Positions 15,901 through 24,785 are shown, counted from the stretch's first letter. The stretch is 64,000 bases of DNA from Chloroflexi bacterium UBA4730 (GCA_002404155.1 DHJC01000076.1:1-64000), one strand, 5' to 3'. Translations and numbers: made by a program. The notes: generated by a model from the letters alone, not told the origin.

Positions 15901-16407
15901 TCACCAGCGGCTGCGTGGCGTGAGCGCGACCTCTTTCGTGACGTCTTCCCCGCTCACGACGCGCGACCAGAACGGGTCGACCTCGAAGCGCGCGTTCGCG
16001 ACACGCAACGTCGCGATGAGCCCGGCGAAATCGCGCAGCCGGTACGGCTTCGTGTTCACCTTCACCGTCGACGCGCGCCCGTGCGCGACGAAGTGCGGCG
16101 CCGACACGCCTGAGTGCGCACCGGGATAGCGCTTCGCGTCGATGCGCTGGAGCGAGCCGATGGGGACGCTCTCGCGATGCGCGCCGAAGAATGTACGAAA
16201 CACGAGCTCGTATCCGTCGATCCGGAGCTCCGTGAAATAGGCGTAGTTGAGGACGACGAGCGCGTTGAGCGCGAGTAGCCCGATGCCGATGCCGGCCATG
16301 ACACCGTCGTGACCGGCGACCCCGAAGACGAGCACCGCGATGCCCGCGAGCGGGAAGAACGTGTACGACGGCCAGAGGAGCAGCAGATCGGGGCGGACGC
16401 TCGTCAC
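15901..16407 (-). CDS. PH-like domain membrane protein
   Basis: 168 residues from GTG 16407. Two adjacent transmembrane segments near the N-terminus (LLLLWPSYTFFPLAGIAVLV and VMAGIGIGLLALNALVVLNY) are followed by a bacterial PH-like beta domain with the sequence pattern RIDGYELVFRTFFGAHRESV and PIGSLQRIDAKRYPG. Such proteins are small membrane-anchored domains of unknown role. The stop abuts the convergent CoA-binding gene (1-bp gap). Confidence 0.7.
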   Translation of the reverse strand: MTSVRPDLLLLWPSYTFFPLAGIAVLVFGVAGHDGVMAGIGIGLLALNALVVLNYAYFTELRIDGYELVFRTFFGAHRESVPIGSLQRIDAKRYPGAHSGVSAPHFVAHGRASTVKVNTKPYRLRDFAGLIATLRVANARFEVDPFWSRVVSGEDVTKEVALTPRSRW

Positions 16408-16416
16408 CGGTCGAGT

Positions 16417-16779
16417 CTAGGTGTCCCGGTCGCCCACCGGCCCGATGGCGAGGCGCCGGTCCACGTCCGCGAGTGCCGCACGGATGGGTGCCGATCGCGC
16501 CGCGCGCTCGTCGTCCTCGACGAGCAGGTTCGGATCCTCGCACTCGGCCAGGCGCGCGACGTAGAACTCATGCAATCCAGCGAGCGCCTCGCGGATCGGC
16601 AGCGGCCGGTACGACGCGCCCGTCGTCTCGCAGCCGATGCGGTACTCGAGCTCCGTCGGGCGGTAACAGCCGCGACAGACGAAGAGGCGCGCCTCGGCGC
16701 CGTTGTTGAGGACCCGCGCCGGGTGCGCGTCCGCGGCGATGTCCTCCGCTCGGCAGCGCGGGCAACGGGTGACGCGCAT
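16417..16779 (-). CDS. zinc-ribbon-like hypothetical protein
   Basis: 120 residues from ATG 16779 (MRVTRCPRCRAEDIAADA). Two Cys pairs, CPRC and CRGC about 30 residues apart, suggest a zinc ribbon. The rest is helical and acidic (REALAGLHEFYVARLAECED). It precedes the PH-like gene by 9 bp on the same strand and is probably cotranscribed with it. No function can be assigned. Confidence 0.6.
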   Translation of the reverse strand: MRVTRCPRCRAEDIAADAHPARVLNNGAEARLFVCRGCYRPTELEYRIGCETTGASYRPLPIREALAGLHEFYVARLAECEDPNLLVEDDERAARSAPIRAALADVDRRLAIGPVGDRDT

Positions 16780-16823
16780 CCGCGCATTGTCGCTGGCCCG
16801 ACGCGTGCTTCGCTGGTTGCTCG

Positions 16824-17348
16824 ATGACGGAAGCACTCGGCAAGCGAGCGGAGGCCGCCGCGGCGGCTGAGGAGCGCGACGACGAGGCCGTCCAGCGCGG
16901 GTCCTCGTTCAAAGCCTGGTTCGGCGAGGTGGCGACCAAGGTCTCGAACGCGACGGGTTCCGTTTGGACGTTCGCGCTCGCGATCGCCGTGATCGCGGGG
17001 TGGGCCATCAGCGGACCGGTGTTCGGATTCTCCGATACGTGGCAGCTCGTCGCGAACACGTTCACGACGCTGGTCACCTTCCTGATGGTCTTCCTCATCC
17101 AGAACACCCAGAACCGCGATGCGGAGGCGACGCAGCTCAAGCTCGACGAGCTCATCCGCTCGATCGGCGACGCCCGCAACCAGTTCATCGGCGCCGAATC
17201 GGAGCCCGAGGAGCGCATCAAGCGCGAGACAAAGGAAGTCGAGGCGGAGAAGGACAAGCCGGCGTCGCCCGCGGCCGCCGACCGACAGGTCGATCCGCCA
17301 TCGCGCAACGGGAAGCCGCACAACGGGGAGCCGGCAGGGCAGCGGTAG
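16824..17348 (+). CDS. low-affinity iron permease family protein
   Basis: 174 residues matching the short bacterial iron-permease family (PF04120-type). A charged N-terminal region ends in FKAWFGEVATKVSNATGSVW, followed by two membrane helices (TFALAIAVIAGWAISGPVFG and LVANTFTTLVTFLMVFLIQN) and the highly conserved QNTQNRDAEATQLKLDELIR helix. The C-terminus is a charged, proline-rich tail. Despite the family name, iron transport is not established for the bacterial short forms. Confidence 0.88.
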   Translation: MTEALGKRAEAAAAAEERDDEAVQRGSSFKAWFGEVATKVSNATGSVWTFALAIAVIAGWAISGPVFGFSDTWQLVANTFTTLVTFLMVFLIQNTQNRDAEATQLKLDELIRSIGDARNQFIGAESEPEERIKRETKEVEAEKDKPASPAAADRQVDPPSRNGKPHNGEPAGQR

Positions 17349-17401
17349 CCACCCCGCGTAGCCGTTTGGTCCCCTTGCCACGACGCTCGGTATCAGGGCA
17401 T

Positions 17402-18214
17402 ATGGACGTGTGCCACCGGGCGAGGGCAAAGGATGGGCGAAGGGTCGTAGCGCGACGGACGACCCGCGGGTCACGCGTGCCGCAGCGGCCCACCGCGGGA
17501 TGCAGTACGTGTCGCGGTTGTCACCGGAACAGGACCCGATCGGCGCCTCTCGCTCAGCCGGAGTGGAGCCCCCGCCTCGCATACGCAGTCGGCTTGATCG
17601 CGACGGACGGCGGGATCTCGCGAGGTCGCAACCTCGGATTTCCCAGCGCCGACCGCGAGCTCGTCGTGCATCTTCTCAAATGCTTGGGCAAGACGAACAA
17701 GATCCGTCGCGAACGTACGCTCGCTGGCGGGACCTACTACCGGACCCAGATCGGCGACGCCGCGTTCTGCCGGTGGCTCATGACGATCGGGATCGGCGAG
17801 CGGAAGAGCCTGACGATCGGGCCGATCGCCATTCCGGATGAGCATCTTCTGACGCTCGCTCGGGGACTTCTCGACGGCGACGGCTCCATCCTCAACAAAC
17901 GAGCTCGTGCGGACGTGGGACGCCGTGACGACTACTACTGGGAGTACCTGCAGACGAGGTTCGTCTGCGGGAGTCGTCCGCATCTCGAATGGCTCAGGGA
18001 GCGACTCAAGATGTCACTCGGCATCGATGGGCTGATCATCACGCGCACGGCTCGCGGACGGAGACACGCGTGCTATACGCTGCGATACGGTAAGTTGGCT
18101 AGCCATCGACTCCTGCCCGCGCTGTATCGCGACAGGACCGCACCCCGGCTCGGGCGCAAGTGGCGAGTATGGGCGCGATATGTGAGCCGACATCCCGGGG
18201 TCGTGCGTGGATAA
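17402..18214 (+). CDS. LAGLIDADG-type protein beside tRNA-Leu
   Basis: About 270 residues from ATG 17402; the first 55 look poorly conserved and the start could be later. Two LAGLIDADG helices are evident: LAYAVGLIATDGGIS and LTLARGLLDGDGSIL, each with the acidic residue that binds metal in homing endonucleases. Between and after them are RRERTLAGGTYYRTQIGD and the HLEWLRERL helix. It stops 13 bp before tRNA-Leu(GAG). A second, decayed relative lies directly after tRNA-Leu(CAG) at 35.3-35.8 kb. It could be a free-standing homing endonuclease or a DNA-binding derivative; there is no intein or intron around it. Confidence 0.75.
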   Translation: MDVCHRARAKDGRRVVARRTTRGSRVPQRPTAGCSTCRGCHRNRTRSAPLAQPEWSPRLAYAVGLIATDGGISRGRNLGFPSADRELVVHLLKCLGKTNKIRRERTLAGGTYYRTQIGDAAFCRWLMTIGIGERKSLTIGPIAIPDEHLLTLARGLLDGDGSILNKRARADVGRRDDYYWEYLQTRFVCGSRPHLEWLRERLKMSLGIDGLIITRTARGRRHACYTLRYGKLASHRLLPALYRDRTAPRLGRKWRVWARYVSRHPGVVRG

Positions 18215-18227
18215 AATGGACTTCGCG

Positions 18228-18310
18228 GCCCAGGTGGTGAAACGGTAAACACAACAGTCTGAGGGGCTGTCGCCCGAAAGGGTTTGCGGGTTCAATTCCC
18301 GCCCTGGGCA
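18228..18310 (+). tRNA. tRNA-Leu (GAG)
   Basis: Complete class II tRNA: acceptor GCCCAGG with CCTGGGC, anticodon stem ACAGT/GCTGT around CTGAGGG (anticodon GAG), a long variable arm and T-arm GGTTCAATTCC. Discriminator A, followed by genomic CC. Confidence 0.95.
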
Positions 18311-18322
18311 CCGATCAGCGCA

Positions 18323-19705
18323 TCACAGCACGCGCTTCGCCCATTTCCCGCTCCTGAATCGCATCGCGAGGATGCACGCGCGCACGCAGTAGTCCACGAG
18401 CACCGCGAGCCAGATCCCAGCGAGCCCGAGGCCGAGCGGGAACGCGAACAGCACCGCGAGCGGCAAACGCACGACGAACCAGTTCACGATCGTGGTCGCG
18501 AGGGTGAACCGCGTATCGCCGGAGCCACGCAGCGCGCCGCCCATCGTGAAGTTCACGGCCTGCGCGGGCTGTGCGAAGCCGATGACGATCAGCGCGCCGA
18601 CACCGGCCGTGATCATCCCTCGATCGTTGGTGAAGATGCCGAGGAAGAAGCTTGGGAAGAGCGCGAGGATCGCGCCGGCGGCGGTCGTCCAGAGGATCGC
18701 CATCCGCGTCGACGCCCACCCGGACCGCATCGCGCGCTGCGGATCGCGCATCCCCAGCGATTGGCCGACCAACGCGGCAGACGCCGCGGAAAATCCGACA
18801 CACGGGAGGAACGACAGCGACTCGAGCTGCCCGACGAGCTGATGCGCGGCGTATGCCTCGGTGCCGAGGCGGAACGCGAGGAACCCGAGCGCGAGGATCC
18901 CGATGCTGAACAGGAACGATTCACCCGCCGAGTAGCCACTGATCGACGCGAGCGAGCGCATCGTGGTCCGCTCCAGGCGCCACGTGCCGCCGGCGATCCG
19001 CACGCCGGCGATGCCGCGCCAGAGGAGCGCGATCGTGCCGGCGCAGAACAGCACGCTCACGACGATCTGCGCGTACGCCGCGCCCATGATCCCGAGGCCC
19101 GCGACCGTCACGAGCAGGTACGTCGCCGGGACGGTGAGCGCCGATCCGCCGGCTGACAGCCACATCGGCGTCCGCGTGTCGCCGGCGGCGCGCATCGCCG
19201 AGACACCGATGATCGAGATGGTCTGGAAGACGTTCAGTCCGCCAACGAACGCGAGGTACGGCGCGCCGGCGGACGCAACGGCGTCATCGGCGCCGATGAG
19301 GCCGAGCAGACCCTTGGCGAAGATGGCGAACAGCGCGCCGGTGACGATCCCGAGGACCGCACCGAGGACGAGGGACTGCCGCACGACGCTTGACGCGGCC
19401 TCGGCCCGCCGCTCCCCCATCCGCCGGCTGACGAGCGCGACCGTTCCGATGGAGAGCGCGTTGAATACCGGGAAGAGCAGGAAGGTGAACTGAAGGGACG
19501 CTCCGACAGCGGCGGTCGAAACGGCGCCGAGATGCCCGATGAATGCGATCACGACGGTCTGTCCGCTCGCGCGGATGAGCTGCTCGATGATGCCGGGCCA
19601 GGCCAGCTGGAACGCCGCGCGACCCGGGCTAAGGAGCGCGAGCTGGGCCGCCCGGGTCAATGGCTGCGCCTCGTCGACGCCTTCGACGGCCTCCGCTTCG
19701 GTCAC
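18323..19705 (-). CDS. MATE-family efflux transporter
   Basis: 460 residues from GTG 19705, whose first bases overlap the selD stop as GTGA. About twelve membrane segments in two repeated halves are visible, with MATE features such as PGIIEQLIRASGQTVVIAFI in the first half, VSRRMGERRAEAA after helix 3, and GGALRGSGDTRF in the second half. It exports cations, drugs or metabolites using an ion gradient across the inner membrane. Coupling to selD is unusual and may reflect only shared transcription. Confidence 0.92.
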   Translation of the reverse strand: MTEAEAVEGVDEAQPLTRAAQLALLSPGRAAFQLAWPGIIEQLIRASGQTVVIAFIGHLGAVSTAAVGASLQFTFLLFPVFNALSIGTVALVSRRMGERRAEAASSVVRQSLVLGAVLGIVTGALFAIFAKGLLGLIGADDAVASAGAPYLAFVGGLNVFQTISIIGVSAMRAAGDTRTPMWLSAGGSALTVPATYLLVTVAGLGIMGAAYAQIVVSVLFCAGTIALLWRGIAGVRIAGGTWRLERTTMRSLASISGYSAGESFLFSIGILALGFLAFRLGTEAYAAHQLVGQLESLSFLPCVGFSAASAALVGQSLGMRDPQRAMRSGWASTRMAILWTTAAGAILALFPSFFLGIFTNDRGMITAGVGALIVIGFAQPAQAVNFTMGGALRGSGDTRFTLATTIVNWFVVRLPLAVLFAFPLGLGLAGIWLAVLVDYCVRACILAMRFRSGKWAKRVL

Positions 19706-20748
19706 GCGACCGTGATGCCGCGGCCCCTGGTCGCTTCGCCGATCTTCCACGCGCGGACGCCATGGACCTCGCGCGCGCGATCCCAGGCCGCCGCGTGCGC
19801 CGCCGGGACGCCGAGCAGCAGGCCGCCGGACGTCTGCGGATCGAGCAACAGCCGACGCGTCGAGTCATCGATGCCATCGGCGAACCGGACGTGGCCCTCG
19901 CCGACGTAGTAAGCGGTGTTGCGCTCGAGGCCGCCGAAGCTCACCCCGCGTTCCGCGTGCGCGCGTGCACCGGGCAGCAGCGGGACGGCCGAGGACTCGA
20001 GGCGCACGCCGATCCCGGACCGCACGGCCATCTCGTTCGCGTGACCGACAAGGCCGAACCCGGTGATGTCCGTCCCGGCGTGCAGCCCGGCCTCGGATGC
20101 GGCGCGCGCGGCGTCGCGATTGAGCGCGACCATCGAGGCGACGGCGGAGGCGAGATCCTCGGGGCTGCAGTCCCCGTTCTTGTGCGCCGTCGTGAGGACG
20201 CCGGTGCCGATGGGCTTCGTGAGCCAGAGGGCGTCGCCGGGCGCGAGCGGGCCCTTGCGCACGATGCGGTCGGGGTGGACGCGACCGGTGACCGCCAGCC
20301 CGAACTTTGGCTCCTTGTCGATGACGGTGTGGCCGCCCGCGATCACGCCGCCGCCCTCCGCGAGCTTGTCGACCGCCCCGGCCATCAGCCGCTCGAGCAG
20401 GTCGAACGAGAGATCCTCGGGCCACGCGACGACGTTGAGCGCGAAGAGGACCTCTCCGCCCATCGCGTAGACGTCGGACATCGCGTTCGCGGCGGCGATC
20501 GCCCCTGCCGCATACGCGTCGTCGACGATCGGCGGGAAGAAATCGACGGTCTCGACGATCGCGAGCTCGTCGGCAACGCGATAGACCGCCGCGTCATCGG
20601 ACGACTTCAGTCCGACGAGCAGCTCAGCGGGGTCGGGCTGCGCGGCGAGGGGGCGCAGGACCTGCGCCAGTGGGCCGGGGCCCAGCTTCGCGCCTCAGCC
20701 GGCGCAGGACGACAAGCTGGTGAGCCTGATCTCCTGACGAGTGAACAC
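19702..20748 (-). CDS. selD: selenide, water dikinase, itself a selenoprotein
   Basis: 348 residues from GTG 20748, the usual SelD length. SelD makes selenophosphate from selenide and ATP for selenocysteine and selenouridine synthesis. Codon 18 is TGA (20695-20697) and aligns with the catalytic Cys (Cys17 in E. coli): the context is SSCAG-U-GAKLGP, where Cys-type homologues read CAG-C-xxK. The reading frame continues through family motifs: LLVGLKSSDDAAVYRV, ETVDFFPPIVDD, AIAAANAMSDVYAMGG, GHTVIDKEPKFGLAVTG, GTDITGFGLVGHANEMA and LLDPQTSGGLLLGVP. A SECIS-like hairpin follows the TGA. An annotation that treats TGA as stop would begin at ATG 20481 and lose the active site. Confidence 0.93.
20652..20697 (-). 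promoter_or_regulatory. Sec codon and SECIS-like hairpin in selD
   Basis: The TGA is at 20695-20697. Beginning 27 nt after it on the minus strand, GGCGCAG-GTC-CTGCGCC forms a perfect 7-bp stem with a GTC loop (20652-20668). The tip resembles the E. coli fdhF SECIS tip, which also has GCAGGTC in the loop region. Distance to the loop (about 33 nt) is inside the range accepted for bacterial SECIS elements. This should recruit SelB and Sec-tRNA to read the TGA. Confidence 0.85.
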
Positions 20749-20858
20749 GCGATGAGGATAGCCGCGGGCCTCGGCTCGAAGAATGGATCAGAGACCGGTC
20801 GTGGCCCGCGGGAAATCCGATGGGAAAGGTCTGAGTTAGCGCGCCTCGCGCTTGGTCG

Positions 20859-21164
20859 CTACTTACCGGTGTTGACGTATTGGATGCAGTCGCCCTGGTT
20901 CTTGAACGTTGAGTCATCGGCTCGGGTCATGGTGACCCAGCCGCCCTTCTTGCACTCATCCTTGCCCGTGGTGACAGCGACCGCTGCACCAAGGTGCACA
21001 TTGTCCACGGTCCAGAAGCCGGCATCGTCCGCGATGATGAACGGCACCGAGCTGCTGACCGTCCAGGTCGGGTTCGCCGCCACGAACGCTGCCCAGTTCG
21101 CGTAGCCAGCACCGGGCCCGCCCGTGTAGAAGATCGTGCACGTGGTGTCGTGCAGCGGATCCAC
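20859..21164 (-). CDS. hypothetical protein, probably N-terminally truncated
   Basis: 101 residues from a GTG at 21164. The C-terminus (CKKGGWVTMTRADDSTFKNQ, then GDCIQYVNTGK) is of a type found at the end of secreted proteins of 200 or more residues, and the middle reads as a beta-rich extracellular domain (WTVDNVHLGAAVAVTTGKD). The same frame has protein-like sequence upstream of the start (FYAFIGAFYSNDGAGL, back to about 21240) but hits a stop inside the next gene, so the signal peptide and first domain seem to be lost. Possibly a pseudogene. Confidence 0.5.
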   Translation of the reverse strand: MDPLHDTTCTIFYTGGPGAGYANWAAFVAANPTWTVSSSVPFIIADDAGFWTVDNVHLGAAVAVTTGKDECKKGGWVTMTRADDSTFKNQGDCIQYVNTGK

Positions 21165-21216
21165 CAGGCCCGCGCCGTCGTTGGAGTAGAAGGCGCCGAT
21201 GAACGCGTAGAAGTCG

Positions 21217-21633
21217 CTAGAGCGGCAGGAGAAACGCTGCGACGCCGGTCACCAGACCGATTCCGCCGGCGGCGAGCGCGATTTGAAGAGCGCGTGCTCG
21301 GTCTTGGGCGGCATGGTGAACATCTGCCACCTTCGCCACCCGACCGAGCGGGCCGAGATTGAAGAGTCCTCGGAACCCGTACGCCGCGCAGAAACGGAGG
21401 CTCGCTTGCAGGTAACCAGCCGCCGCGGCCGCGGCGGGCAGGGCGACGAAGAGGCGAGCGGCTGGCGGCGCGTCGCTCAGCGTGAGTATGGCGAGGAGCA
21501 CGACCGCCACGATCGTTCCGGAGTGGCCGGCCCGCCGACGACGAGCGATCTCCTCCCGGCCGATGTTGCAGGTGCCGGCCTGATAAGCGAGATCGTCGGC
21601 ACTGCCGCGTTGCGCGGTGAACAGGGCAATCAA
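21217..21633 (-). CDS. conserved membrane protein (138 aa)
   Basis: The N-terminal motif YQAGTCNIGREEIARRRRAG is followed by three membrane segments (TIVAVVLLAILTLS; LFVALPAAAAAAGYLQASLR; LQIALAAGGIGLVTGVAAFL). I recognise the CNIG-x-xEIxxRR plus hydrophobic hairpin arrangement as a conserved family of unknown function. It is the third gene of a marR operon: its start overlaps the preceding stop as ATGA. Confidence 0.75.
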   Translation of the reverse strand: MIALFTAQRGSADDLAYQAGTCNIGREEIARRRRAGHSGTIVAVVLLAILTLSDAPPAARLFVALPAAAAAAGYLQASLRFCAAYGFRGLFNLGPLGRVAKVADVHHAAQDRARALQIALAAGGIGLVTGVAAFLLPL

Positions 21634-21851
21634 TGTTCAGTCAACTCCTGCTCTTTCACACGAGATCGCCTTGGTCGGCCCCACCACAACACGAACAGCG
21701 ACCCGAAGATCAAGCCCAAGCCGATGACTACCCACTTCGGATCGCCGTACATCACCTGGCTCGGCAGTACGCGAAGCCCTTGGAGGGCGAAAACCGCGCC
21801 CGTCAGCAGCGCGAACAGAGCGAGGGCGGTCACGCGGAAGCGGACCATCAA
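21630..21851 (-). CDS. small two-helix membrane protein
   Basis: 73 residues (72 if the second Met is used). Two transmembrane helices (VTALALFALLTGAVFALQGL and WVVIGLGLIFGSLFVLWWG) are separated by a short loop, and the C-terminus is charged. Both ends overlap neighbours by 4 bp, so it is translated as part of the marR operon. Function unknown. Confidence 0.7.
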   Translation of the reverse strand: MMVRFRVTALALFALLTGAVFALQGLRVLPSQVMYGDPKWVVIGLGLIFGSLFVLWWGRPRRSRVKEQELTEH

Positions 21852-22378
21852 GAGGCTCGGCGCTTTACGGGCTTCTTCGCATCGGCGTTGACCCGTCGGC
21901 CTAGCCTTCGAGCCTTACCGGCCGCGCGCGATTTCCTCGCCTTCACTAGCAACTCGATTGCACCGATCACCGTTGACAGCTCGCTTGTGCTGAGATGCCG
22001 GTAGGTCCGGGTGAGGATTTCCTGCTGAGCCGCGAAGAGTTGTTGCACCACAGAAGAACCGCGATCTGTCAGTGCAACCAGAGTGATGCGGCGGTCTTGT
22101 GTCGACTCGCTGCGGCGTACATAGCCTCCGCGAACAAGTCGTTGGAGGATGCCACTCGCCGTTGGTGCATGTACGCCTAGCAACTGGGCCAACGCTCCAA
22201 CGGGTTGTGGGCCCTCCCGTGAGAGCTTCATCAGGATCTTGAGCTGCGGCATGGTGAGGTCGACCGTCATCCAGGCATCGTTGTCCGTCGGATCGTCGTG
22301 ACCGACGATTTCCTTAGAGAGATCGAGCGCCAGCGTCAGCAGCGCCTGACGGCTCAACCTGCGCATCCCTACCGGCAC
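21848..22378 (-). CDS. MarR-family transcriptional regulator
   Basis: 176 residues with a winged helix: MPQLKILMKLSREGPQPVGA, LAQLLGVHAPTASGILQRLV and the wing RRSESTQDRRITLVALTDRG. The C-terminal tail is Lys/Arg-rich and longer than usual. MarR proteins are dimeric repressors released by phenolic or drug-like ligands. It heads a three-gene minus-strand operon and faces pump remnants and an EmrB/QacA-type exporter on the plus strand, which suggests it controls drug export. Confidence 0.9.
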   Translation of the reverse strand: MPVGMRRLSRQALLTLALDLSKEIVGHDDPTDNDAWMTVDLTMPQLKILMKLSREGPQPVGALAQLLGVHAPTASGILQRLVRGGYVRRSESTQDRRITLVALTDRGSSVVQQLFAAQQEILTRTYRHLSTSELSTVIGAIELLVKARKSRAAGKARRLGRRVNADAKKPVKRRAS

Positions 22379-22536
22379 CCGTTGAGTGTCGCACCGTCGT
22401 CAATCCGATCACTTCGCCTCATGCTAATGTTTCGTCTGACATGATCGATTCTCCAGCCTCGGAATCCCCGCGCGCGGAACCCACAGGTGGCTGTCGGATC
22501 TCGCCGTTGGTCAGCCCGTCCTGATCACGATGGGGG

Positions 22537-22731
22537 GTGGTGGTCGCAGTCGTCGTCGGGGTGATCGCTGGCGTCGACTCGTTCACGTCCACCTCGAGCG
22601 ACGGCCACTCGTTCGTGGTCGTGTTCTTCTTCTTCAAGTCGGATCGGGACGTCAACGTTGCCTCGACGGACGTTCGCTCGCGTCTGGATTTGCGCCGAGC
22701 GACGGTACCGTTCGACGCTCAGAATCCGTGA
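22537..22731 (+). pseudogene. remnant of an RND efflux pump
   Basis: A 64-codon open stretch whose sequence (GVDSFTSTSSDGHSFVVVFF, then DVNVASTDVRSRLDLRRATV) matches the porter-domain region of HAE-type RND pumps, where GV-x-SI-SSTS and D-V-x-x-A-x-x-DVRxRLD are typical. Only this short piece of a roughly 1000-residue protein remains, so it is a decay product. Confidence 0.55.
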
Positions 22732-22797
22732 CCCAGCTCGTCGATCCGCTCGCCGCACCGATCGTGCGGAGGACGGTCGGCGAGCTCGGCACAAGGC

Positions 22798-22986
22798 GCC
22801 AAGCGCACGGTGCAAGTGCTTCGTGGTGGAAAGGCGGTCTCCGCCGAAATCCAGGTTGGGATCTCAAACGAAGTCCTCACGAAGCTAGTTTCCGGTCTGA
22901 GCGCGGGCGATCTCGTCGTGGTGTCGGGCACGTCGCTCACGACATCCCAGACGATGCCACAGTCACCGCCGCCGAGCGGTCATTGA
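22798..22986 (+). pseudogene. remnant of an HlyD/MFP adaptor C-terminus
   Basis: The plus-strand frame reads AKRTVQVLRGGKAVSAEIQV, then GISNEVLTKLVSGLSAGD and LVVVSGT before a stop at 22984. This is the end of a membrane-fusion protein of MacA/HlyD type (beta-barrel and membrane-proximal part). The frame upstream is a low-complexity Ser/Ala linker without a start. It lies between the RND remnant and an intact MFS exporter. Confidence 0.6.
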
Positions 22987-23068
22987 GCCGCGTGCACCGA
23001 GCCCGAATAAATGGCGGCTTACTCGGCGCGTTCATCCGCGTCCTCCGCGAGGAATCCGGAGGAGCTCG

Positions 23069-24691
23069 ATGAATGCCGCGCAATCCGCGTTCCACGATCT
23101 GTCCCGCGGACGGACCATCGTCACCACCGCCGGCGTGATCATGGCCCTGCTGCTGGCGTCGGTCGACGGGACCGTCGTGGGCACCGCGATGCCGCGGATC
23201 ATCGCGGAGCTTCAAGGACTCCAGTACTACGCCTGGGTCACCACCGCGTACCTGGTCGCCTCGACCGTGATGGTGCCGATCGCCGGCAAGCTCGGGGACC
23301 TCTTCGGCCGGAAGCCGTTCGTCCTCATCGGCATGATCGGGTCCGTGCTGGTCTCCGCGCTCTGCGGACAGTCCCAGAACATGATCGAGCTCGTCGCGTT
23401 CCGTGGCCTGCAAGGGCTCTTCGGCGGCGTCCTCATGGCGAACGTCTTCACGGTGATCGCCGATCTCTACGAACCGAAGACGCGGGCCAAGATGCAGGGC
23501 GTCTTCGCCGCGGTCTTTGGGATCTCCTCGATCATCGGTCCCACCATCGGGGGCTACATCACGGACAACCTCGGCTGGCGCTGGGTCTTCTACGTCAACC
23601 TCCCGGTCGGGCTCGTCGCTGTCGCGATCATCGCGTTCGGTATGCCGTTCGTCCGCACGGGAAGGAGCTGGCGGCACATCGACTTCGAAGGCGCCGGGCT
23701 GCTCGCGCTCGCGGTGGTCCCGCTCCTGGTCGCGTTGTCGATCAGCACCGACCACGATTGGGCCTCGCTCCCGATGCTCGGACTCCTCGGGATCGCGGTC
23801 ACCGCCGCTGTCGCGTTCGTCCTCGTAGAGCTTCGGGAGACCGAGCCGATCGTGCCGTTGCACCTGTTCCGCAACGTCACCTTCACCGTTTCCGTGGCGG
23901 TCGGGTTCCTCTCGGCGGTCGGGATGTTCGGCACGATCCTGTTCGTGCCGCTGCTGTATCAGGGCGTGCTCGGGCTGAGCGCGACGAACTCCGGTCAACT
24001 GCTCACGCCGATGATGTTCGGCCTCATCGTCGCGAGCGTCATCAGCGGTCAACTCATCACGCGCGTCAAGCGCTACCGGTTCGTCGGTACGCTCGGCCTG
24101 TCCACGATGGTCCTCGGGATGTGGCTGCTCTCGCAGGTCCGCCCGGGCGCAAGCAACAGCGAGGCGGTCCGCGACATCGTGCTCATCGGGCTGGGGCTCG
24201 GGATGAGCATGCCGCTCTATCAGAACGCCGTGCAAAGCGCTGTACCGATGTCGGTCGTCGGCGTGGCCACCTCTCAGGTGCAGTTCTGGCGGAGCATGGG
24301 CGGCACCGTGGGTGCCGCGGTCCTCGGCTCCGTGCTCGCGCACCGACTGCCGCAGGAGATCAGCGCGCAGGTCGGCGCGCTCGGGCTGCCGGCCAGCGCG
24401 GGCTCCCCCCTCAGTGGGGGCGCTCAATCCGCGCAGTCACTGCTCGATCCCGCGAAGCTCGCCGAGACCCGGGGCAGCCTTCCGGCGGCCCTCGTACCGG
24501 TCTTCGATCAGATGCAAGGCGCGATCAAGGTCGCGCTCGCGAACACGCTGCACGACCTGTTCCTCTACGGCGCGGCGATCGTCGTCTTTGCGGCGATGGC
24601 GTCGGTCTTCCTGCGTGACGTGCCACTGCGCGCGCGGTCACGTCGTGAAGAGGCGGAGGTCGGCGCGGCGGTCGCATCGTTCGGCGAGTGA
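23069..24691 (+). CDS. EmrB/QacA-type (DHA2) MFS drug exporter
   Basis: 540 residues with fourteen predicted membrane helices, the DHA2 arrangement. Motif A is GKLGDLFGRKPFVLIG, the DHA2 start motif is LLLASVDGTVVGTAMPRI and the motif C-like antiporter segment is GISSIIGPTIGGYITDNLGW followed by RWVFYVNLPVGL. It exports lipophilic drugs or metabolites by proton antiport at the inner membrane. GGAGGAG lies four bases before the ATG. The divergent MarR gene is the likely regulator. Confidence 0.95.
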   Translation: MNAAQSAFHDLSRGRTIVTTAGVIMALLLASVDGTVVGTAMPRIIAELQGLQYYAWVTTAYLVASTVMVPIAGKLGDLFGRKPFVLIGMIGSVLVSALCGQSQNMIELVAFRGLQGLFGGVLMANVFTVIADLYEPKTRAKMQGVFAAVFGISSIIGPTIGGYITDNLGWRWVFYVNLPVGLVAVAIIAFGMPFVRTGRSWRHIDFEGAGLLALAVVPLLVALSISTDHDWASLPMLGLLGIAVTAAVAFVLVELRETEPIVPLHLFRNVTFTVSVAVGFLSAVGMFGTILFVPLLYQGVLGLSATNSGQLLTPMMFGLIVASVISGQLITRVKRYRFVGTLGLSTMVLGMWLLSQVRPGASNSEAVRDIVLIGLGLGMSMPLYQNAVQSAVPMSVVGVATSQVQFWRSMGGTVGAAVLGSVLAHRLPQEISAQVGALGLPASAGSPLSGGAQSAQSLLDPAKLAETRGSLPAALVPVFDQMQGAIKVALANTLHDLFLYGAAIVVFAAMASVFLRDVPLRARSRREEAEVGAAVASFGE

Positions 24692-24785
24692 GAGAACGAC
24701 GTGGTGGTCTCCGGGCCGAGCGCGCGTCGAGCACGCGCCGAAGAGGGCCGCGTGAGCGGACTGCGCGAACCGCGGAGGAGTGACC

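Noticed and set aside
21660..21680. Possible second Sec codon or readthrough in nearby genes
   Set aside because: No other TGA in the window both continues a conserved frame and is followed by a SECIS-like hairpin; the toxin TGA at 7311-7316 is accompanied by a frameshift.
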